DNA of 11,580 bases from JAGMDK01 sp023128695 (GTDB taxonomy: Bacteria > Planctomycetota > Phycisphaerae > UBA1845 > Fen-1342), in the NCBI GenBank assembly GCA_030628805.1, contig DAOVQG010000135.1, positions 1 through 11,580 of the forward strand, given 5' to 3'. Below the pieces are notes generated by a model that worked only from the letters and a program-made list of their open reading frames with translations, was not told the DNA's origin and did not search any database. The stretch's first letter is position 1; each line of letters begins with the position of its first letter. This document shows positions 6,742 to 11,580 of this stretch, piece after piece. The translations under genes and the position numbers were made by a program.

Positions 6742-9700
6742 ATGTTTTGTTCCACGCGATTTCCATTGCGAGCGGCTTGGATGTTGACAGCTCTCGCGGC
6801 CCTGAGCGGATTCGGCCAAGTGTACGCGGCGGAGATTAACGCCTCCTGGATTGGTCCCGACGCCGGCGGGAACTGGAGTACCGCCGCCAACTGGTCGTCC
6901 ACCAATTATCCGAACAACAATGGCGACACCTACAACGTGACACTCGGAAATTTGGACGCGGCCCAGCCCATGACGCGCACCGTGGTGCAGGACGTGGCCG
7001 GCGGCGTCACCGTTGACAGCCTCTTGATCTGGCAGACGCGCTGGGAAGGCGACCCGCCGCCGGACCCGTGGATGTACGTCAACGCGCTGCGGCTGGATGA
7101 GAATCTGACCACGGTTTATGACACCACGGTCCGCGGGTCGGTCAATCCGTGGGGCACGGCCCTGCTCGATTTGGGCGGCAGCACACTGACCGCTCAGACA
7201 CTCATGATCGAGGCCAACGGCTATCTTGCCTCCGAACCCACCGATCCCTTCTCGTACGGCTTTACCCAGGGTACGGTCAACGGCCATCTGAACAACGACG
7301 GCACCACGCTCCTGACCGGAAACAGCTATCTAAACGGCAACGTGCGGAACACGAGGTACTTCACCTACGACAGCGAGGTGGGCAACTCGCTCCAGTGCGG
7401 CACCGAGATCGACAACACCGGCGCCAGCGCCATCATGAACCTGTTCGGCGATACGTATCTGCCCCTGGACTTGAAGAATACCAACTCCGCCGTGCTCAAT
7501 TACGACGCTCACGTGGAGGTCAGCTCGGCCGGCAACCTGGACAATACCGACGGCATCATCAACGGCCTGGGCGGCAACCTCTGGCTGCGAGCCTGGGATC
7601 AGGTCAACAACGGCACCATCAACCTCTCCAACGACGCCCAATTGACGATCGGGAACCAGGGCACCAACACGCTCACCAACAACGGCGTGCTCTCCGGTGA
7701 GAATGTAGGCGATCCAGTCGGCAACTCCAGCTATCCAGTCGTCAACGCCAATCTGATCAACTATCACAACGTCTTCGTCGAGGCCAACACGCAACTCAAC
7801 ATAAACACCGCCCTGCCGGTGATGAATTACGATTACATGCGGATGACCAACGGCGTCTTCAGTTCGCCGACGAGCATCATGAATTACGGCAATGTCCTCG
7901 TCGAAGGTCCGCAGACGCCCGATCTGTGGGCCGGCGAGATGCACTCCAACGACAGCATCTTCAACACCGGGACCATCACCATCAACAACGCCCGCCTCAC
8001 CGCTGACAACACCATCCTGAACTCCTCCGGCGGGACGATCACGGTGCAGCGCGGCGGATTCATCCACGCCGACGAAATCATCAACTCCGCCACGAGCACG
8101 ATCGACCTGACGCTGGCGGGCGAGCCGGACGTGTTGTTTGCGCAGGCCGACGTTGCGTTCACCCAGGCCGGAACGATCAACACGGACGAAGGGCATGCCT
8201 TCGCCGTCTTGCAGCCGGCCGGCACGACCTTCACGAATTCCGGCACGATCAACATGAACGGCGTGAACTTGGCCTCGGCGGACTTGTTTGGGGTGCCGGA
8301 CAACGTCTTCAGGAACGAGGGCAGTATCACCGGCAGCGGGATCATCGGCGGAGCGCGGACACTCCCCGGGGGCGCCACGGTCGACAAGACCCAGAAGTTC
8401 ATCAACGACGGCATCATAACGGTAACGGACGGCCAAACGATGGTCCTCGACGGCATCCTGATGCCCGTTAACAACGACCGCATCACGGTCGGCGCCGCCG
8501 GCACGCTCATCACCACCTGCGGCGCCAAAGGCGGCGTCTTCTTGAACAATGGCAGAATAAACCTCACCGGGGCCGGCCTGAATGACGGCGGCTTTGGGCG
8601 GGCGCTCACCAACGCAGGCCATATCGTCGGCAACGGAACGATCGACTACGGGCAGGGCATTCTGAACAACCTCAGCGGCGTTATCGATGTGCGGGACCCG
8701 GCCGCCACCTTCTTGCCGCTCCGGCTGAATCCCGACGGCGCGCCGATCGTCAACGTGGGCACGATCAATATCTACAACGGTTCGGCCCTGGAGTGGCTGA
8801 GTTTGCCGGGCAGCAACCACGGCACGATCAACATGTACAGCACCGGGGCCGGGGCGCGGCTGACCGGAGGCGGAGCCACTGGGTCGTTCACCAATACCGG
8901 AGCGGGGGTGATCTACGCCGAGGGCATGGATCACAGCATCGATTTCGACGATGTCGGTCCAGGGGCAACCAGCTTCACCAACGAGGGCATGATCCGCGTC
9001 GGACTTGCCGGCGGCGGACCCAGCTCCCTGGCGATCAACGCCATCTCCGGTGACAACGTGCGTAATACCGGGACGATCGACGCGCGTAATACCACGCTTG
9101 CCTTCGGCACAGGCGATCTCGTCAACGACGAAGGACACATCATCGCTCAAGCCGGTTCCACATTCACGGCCAGCAGAGTCATCAACAATCTAGGCCAGAT
9201 CGACCTCGCCGGAAGCTCCACCGCCACGATCACGGAACTGCATAACACCAACGGGGACGTCTCGGTGTTCGGCAGTTCAACGCTGAGCGTGACGGATGCG
9301 GCGGTGCAGAACACGGGCCGACTGACGGTGGTCGATGATTCAACGTTCAACACCAACACAAAAGACCTGACCAACACCGGCGGCAGCATTTTGGTGCAGG
9401 GCGTGTCACACTGGCTCAATGGCGCCGATGTCACGAACGATGAGGGTTTGATTGACATAGCCGGCGGCTCGGATGCCGCCATTCATAACCTGACCAACAC
9501 CAACGGCGACATCACCGTGTTCAGCGGTTCAGGGCTGACCACCTGGAGGATCGACAACAGCGGCACCCTCTCGATTGCCAATGCTTCGACGCTGGCCACG
9601 GGCGCCCACCCGGTCGTCAACGATGGCGGCAACATTCTCGTACAGGGTGGTCCCCTGGGTTTTTCCACCTGGACAACCGACGCTGACGTTACCAATACGG

Positions 9701-11109
9701 ACGGCCTGATCGACATCGCCGGCGGTTCGACGGCCACCATGCACGACCTGGACAACCTACTCGGCGATATCACGGTGGTCGGCCTCGGTTCTCTCCTGGA
9801 TACCCTGGCCGTCGATAACAGCGGGATCATCTCGGTCCGCGACTTCGCCTGGCTGGACACACTAGCGGTCACGAACACCGGCACTATCTCCGTACTCGAT
9901 AGCTCCACGTTCAACCCGAACTGGTCCCTCGTCACCAATACCGGCGGTAGCATCCTGGTACAGGGGGCTTCCGCCTGGATCAATGGCGGAAACGTCGACA
10001 ACGACGGCGGCCTGATCGACGTCGCCGGTGGCTCGACGGCATTTGTCGATCGGCTCGACAACGTCGCCGGCGACGTCACGGTCGTGGGCGGGGCCCTGCT
10101 GGACACCCTGCACGTCGAGAACAGCGGGACGATCTCAGTCCGCGGCTTGCTCTCCGAACTGAACACGACCACCATCAGGAATGCCGGCGGCACGCTCACG
10201 GCCCTCGACGACGCGTTGATCGAGACCAACGGAAACGCGGTCACCGTTGACGGCGGGACCCTTACCACGGACCCGTGGAGCAACGCGGCGACCGGCTTCA
10301 TCGGCGTCACCGGCGCGGGCAGCATTTTCAACGGCGGGACTGGGACCAATGCGGGTGTGATCAAGGTGAGTTTCGGAGGCGAGTTCAATTCAGGCGGTCT
10401 CGTCAACACCAACACCGGGACTCTCGACATCGACCCCGCCTATGCGACCATCGACGGCGTGTTTGAACTGGCAGAAGGCAGCATCCTCCGCGTCGAAAAC
10501 CAGAGTGTCCTGACGGTCAAGGACGACTGGGTCAACCATATGCTCGATGAGGGCGATTTCGAGTTCTGGGGCAAGCTCGTGCTCGACGGCGGCACGGAAG
10601 AGGACCCGTTATTGTACGAGTTGGCCGGCCGAAATTACGGCAACTACGCAGACACGCCCGCGGAGGAAGAGGCCCTGCTCGAAAATGCCTACGTGGACAA
10701 TTTCGCAATTGGCCTTCTCGATGACCCCGAAGCCCTGCGTACACTGGAAATCGCCGCGGGATCGTATATTCGGCTGGCGGACCTGATTGACAACGAGAAC
10801 TATGGCGATCCCGGGGAGTACCTGGGCGAATACGAGGGCCACCCGGCCTGGTCGGGCCACCCCGAAGGCAAGGAATGCCTCTACGTCTACAACCTGATCA
10901 TCGGCGACAACGTCACGATCGACTTCGGCGTCGGCTCGGTCTACGCGCCGTTCCACTTGTACTACTTCATCGGCGGCGATTACAGCCTCGGTGAAAACGT
11001 CACCTTCCTGCCCGAAGACTGGATGCCGCTGCCGATCGCGGTCCCCGAGCCGGCCACACTACTCCTGCTGACCCTCGGCGGCGCGCTGACTCTCCGCCGG
11101 CGGCGGTAG
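6742..11109 (+). CDS. Large exported repeat protein (probable beta-solenoid) with a PEP-CTERM signal
   Basis: The 1455-residue product has a signal peptide (MFCSTRFPLRAAWMLTALAA..., cleavage near residue 29-30, VYAA). An N-terminal W-x-G-x-W-x(5)-NW type segment (about 35-55) is common in repeat-rich secreted proteins of these bacteria. Residues from about 100 to 1250 are short rungs rich in Asn, Gly and Thr (N-x-G-T-I, L-x-N-x-G), as expected for a right-handed beta-helix. Four longer repeats stand out, starting at nt 9133, 9382, 9628 and 9946, with signatures ILVQG, GLIDIAGGS and GDITV. A globular acidic region follows (about 1260-1430). The end is PEP-CTERM: VPEP (1434-1437), a hydrophobic stretch (1438-1451) and RRRR (1452-1455), which directs sorting by an exosortase system that is not in this window. 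Cys is rare. It is probably a surface or matrix protein or adhesin; the target is unknown. Confidence 0.88.
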   Translation: MFCSTRFPLRAAWMLTALAALSGFGQVYAAEINASWIGPDAGGNWSTAANWSSTNYPNNNGDTYNVTLGNLDAAQPMTRTVVQDVAGGVTVDSLLIWQTRWEGDPPPDPWMYVNALRLDENLTTVYDTTVRGSVNPWGTALLDLGGSTLTAQTLMIEANGYLASEPTDPFSYGFTQGTVNGHLNNDGTTLLTGNSYLNGNVRNTRYFTYDSEVGNSLQCGTEIDNTGASAIMNLFGDTYLPLDLKNTNSAVLNYDAHVEVSSAGNLDNTDGIINGLGGNLWLRAWDQVNNGTINLSNDAQLTIGNQGTNTLTNNGVLSGENVGDPVGNSSYPVVNANLINYHNVFVEANTQLNINTALPVMNYDYMRMTNGVFSSPTSIMNYGNVLVEGPQTPDLWAGEMHSNDSIFNTGTITINNARLTADNTILNSSGGTITVQRGGFIHADEIINSATSTIDLTLAGEPDVLFAQADVAFTQAGTINTDEGHAFAVLQPAGTTFTNSGTINMNGVNLASADLFGVPDNVFRNEGSITGSGIIGGARTLPGGATVDKTQKFINDGIITVTDGQTMVLDGILMPVNNDRITVGAAGTLITTCGAKGGVFLNNGRINLTGAGLNDGGFGRALTNAGHIVGNGTIDYGQGILNNLSGVIDVRDPAATFLPLRLNPDGAPIVNVGTINIYNGSALEWLSLPGSNHGTINMYSTGAGARLTGGGATGSFTNTGAGVIYAEGMDHSIDFDDVGPGATSFTNEGMIRVGLAGGGPSSLAINAISGDNVRNTGTIDARNTTLAFGTGDLVNDEGHIIAQAGSTFTASRVINNLGQIDLAGSSTATITELHNTNGDVSVFGSSTLSVTDAAVQNTGRLTVVDDSTFNTNTKDLTNTGGSILVQGVSHWLNGADVTNDEGLIDIAGGSDAAIHNLTNTNGDITVFSGSGLTTWRIDNSGTLSIANASTLATGAHPVVNDGGNILVQGGPLGFSTWTTDADVTNTDGLIDIAGGSTATMHDLDNLLGDITVVGLGSLLDTLAVDNSGIISVRDFAWLDTLAVTNTGTISVLDSSTFNPNWSLVTNTGGSILVQGASAWINGGNVDNDGGLIDVAGGSTAFVDRLDNVAGDVTVVGGALLDTLHVENSGTISVRGLLSELNTTTIRNAGGTLTALDDALIETNGNAVTVDGGTLTTDPWSNAATGFIGVTGAGSIFNGGTGTNAGVIKVSFGGEFNSGGLVNTNTGTLDIDPAYATIDGVFELAEGSILRVENQSVLTVKDDWVNHMLDEGDFEFWGKLVLDGGTEEDPLLYELAGRNYGNYADTPAEEEALLENAYVDNFAIGLLDDPEALRTLEIAAGSYIRLADLIDNENYGDPGEYLGEYEGHPAWSGHPEGKECLYVYNLIIGDNVTIDFGVGSVYAPFHLYYFIGGDYSLGENVTFLPEDWMPLPIAVPEPATLLLLTLGGALTLRRRR
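9133..10254 (+). repeat. Four long internal repeats in the exported protein gene
   Basis: Repeats start at 9133, 9382, 9628 and 9946 and encode 83, 82, 106 and 103 residues. Shared landmarks are (G)xI(L/I)(V/A)Q(G/A), a GLIDIAGGS-like turn, a GD(I/V)(T/S)V strand and an N(S/T)G(T/I/R)(I/L)(S/T)V rung. The third and fourth carry about one extra rung (around LLDTL..V.NSG.ISVR). DNA copies differ at many synonymous sites, so the duplications are not recent. Confidence 0.75.
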
Positions 11110-11124
11110 GCAATCTTGGCAGTC

Positions 11125-11170
11125 CCCCACCCCGTTCGCCGGCCCTCCGGGCCGGCGAAACGGGATGGGG
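11125..11170 (+). terminator. Long hairpin after the PEP-CTERM gene (3' end structure)
   Basis: 11131-11145 pairs with 11149-11164 (15 bp, one bulged A, loop TCC). After one mismatch the stem extends outward to 11125/11170. It begins 16 nt after the stop codon. There is no T-run after it, so it is a possible Rho-independent-like or mRNA-protecting structure rather than a classical terminator. Confidence 0.5.
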
Positions 11171-11231
11171 CACCCACCAGGCGAAACGGGATGGGGCACC
11201 CACCAGGCGAAACGGGATGGGGCACTCACTG
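11154..11231. repeat. Three tandem copies of a 26-bp unit
   Basis: Units start at 11154, 11180 and 11206 with an exact 26-bp period (ggcgaaacgggatggggcac...). The third diverges at its end (cactcac). The first unit coincides with the 3' arm of the hairpin at 11125-11170, so the array looks like repeated copying of that arm. No coding sense was seen. Confidence 0.85.
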
Positions 11232-11317
11232 ATGACACAAACGGCAGTTTCTGCCGGTGCCGGGATGAACTGAAGGTTGTGAGTCGCAGGGGGACGATTG
11301 GAGCTATTGTGGTCCTG

Positions 11318-11470
11318 CTAGAGCAATTTCAGAAACAGTCCGTTGCTAGGGGAGGGCGAGCCTCCCGGCGAGCCGCGGCTCGGCAGGAGCCTCGCCCTCC
11401 CGGTGAGCCGCGGCTCGGCAGGAGTCTCGCCCTCCCGCTGGACGCCGGATGTTTTTTGAAACGGCTCTAG
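11318..11470. mobile_element. MITE-like element with TA-flanked inverted ends (candidate)
   Basis: The ends CTAGAGCaaTTTCAgAAA (11318-11335) and, on the other strand from 11470, CTAGAGCcgTTTCAaAAA match at 15 of 18 positions. Each contains a TA dinucleotide, as in targets of IS630/Tc1-mariner type transposases. The 153-bp body encodes nothing evident and holds two 35-bp direct repeats. No transposase is in the window, so mobility would depend on an enzyme elsewhere. Proposed from structure alone. Confidence 0.5.
11351..11440. repeat. Palindromic GC-rich block with two 35-bp direct repeats
   Basis: ggagggcgag (11351-11360) is the inverse of ctcgccctcc (11391-11400). Between them lies the perfect 12-nt palindrome gagccgcggctc (11370-11381). 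A 35-bp unit starting at 11371 is repeated at 11406 with few changes, including the palindrome (11405-11416). It lies wholly inside the MITE-like element. Confidence 0.8.
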
Positions 11471-11502
11471 TGCTCTGTCGTTCGTCAATTGATGGGCTGG
11501 TG

Positions 11503-11580
11503 TGCCACTGCTCTTGAGCAGTGTTTCTTATGGATTCTGGAGCACTCGACGATATCTAGCACTGCTCAAGAGCAGTGGCA
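11503..11580. repeat. Second copy of the nested palindrome family (right edge at window end)
   Basis: 11503-11523 is the exact reverse complement of 11560-11580 (21 nt visible). Cores are cactgctc-TT-gagcagtg (11506-11523) and its AA inverse (11560-11577), identical to those at 2848-2865 and 2892-2909. The 36-bp spacer (11524-11559) is unrelated to that of the first copy. The right arm may continue past the window. Confidence 0.9.

Larger units (their letters stand above)
11110..11580. other. Non-coding tail made almost wholly of repeats
   Basis: Between the PEP-CTERM gene stop and the window end I see no gene. The stretch holds a long hairpin, the 26-bp tandem array, about 85 bp of unique sequence (11232-11317), the MITE-like element and the second nested palindrome. 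Confidence 0.75.

Noticed and set aside
7330..9150. 606-codon open frame on the minus strand
   Set aside because: It lies wholly antisense to the exported protein gene. Its product is a monotonous V/D/G-rich string that mirrors the N-G-T-I repeats. No ribosome site or domain was seen.
9483..10430. 315-codon open frame on the minus strand
   Set aside because: Antisense shadow of the repeat region, with low-complexity P/V/S-rich translation and no start context.
6742..11109. Type V autotransporter
   Set aside because: The passenger-like repeats fit, but the C-terminus is a PEP-CTERM signal and no beta-barrel domain is present.
11165..11470. 101-codon plus-strand open frame
   Set aside because: It is built from the 26-bp and 35-bp repeats and has no ribosome site.

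Overview
The window looks like chromosomal DNA from a GC-rich bacterium of the Planctomycetota, probably a Phycisphaerae-like lineage. This is inferred from three things. The large secreted protein ends in a PEP-CTERM sorting signal. A second secreted protein ends in a pair of dockerin-like calcium loops of the planctomycete type (WRDID..V..MN). The intergenic DNA is crowded with short palindromic repeats. No tRNA, rRNA, CRISPR array, transposase, phage gene or defence system was found.

Layout: 1-580 is non-coding, with a nested palindrome (1-114), three 33-bp tandem repeats (143-241), a good sigma70-type promoter (300-329) and a structured leader of about 245 nt. 581-1411 (+) encodes a small secreted protein with the dockerin-like C-terminus and is followed by an intrinsic terminator. 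Four genes then lie on the minus strand. Read in their own direction they are dtd (6444 to 5995, D-aminoacyl-tRNA deacylase, TTG start), a membrane-anchored double zinc ribbon protein (5920 to 5468), prkA (5255 to 3192, AAA+ serine kinase) and yhbH/yeaH (2671 to 1565, DUF444 von Willebrand A protein). The 520-bp gap between prkA and yhbH is a dense mosaic of palindromes. 6742-11109 (+) encodes a 1455-residue exported protein of short Asn/Gly/Thr-rich rungs (probable beta-solenoid) with a PEP-CTERM end. 11110-11580 is again repeat-filled non-coding DNA.

Function: PrkA and YhbH are a conserved partnership in bacteria (YeaG/YeaH in E. coli, PrkA/YhbH in Bacillus), usually with SpoVR, which is not in this window. 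They act in stationary-phase, starvation or sporulation signalling. dtd is housekeeping quality control of D-aminoacyl-tRNAs. The zinc ribbon protein has no known role. The two plus-strand genes are independent cell-surface or exported proteins.

The most unusual material is the non-coding DNA. At least seven distinct palindromic or tandem families occur only between genes. Two sequence-unrelated families share one design: an 18-nt core of two 8-nt arms around TT, paired with its inverse around AA. I found no complete new multi-gene system. The repeat architecture and the repeat-split prkA-yhbH pair are the best leads.
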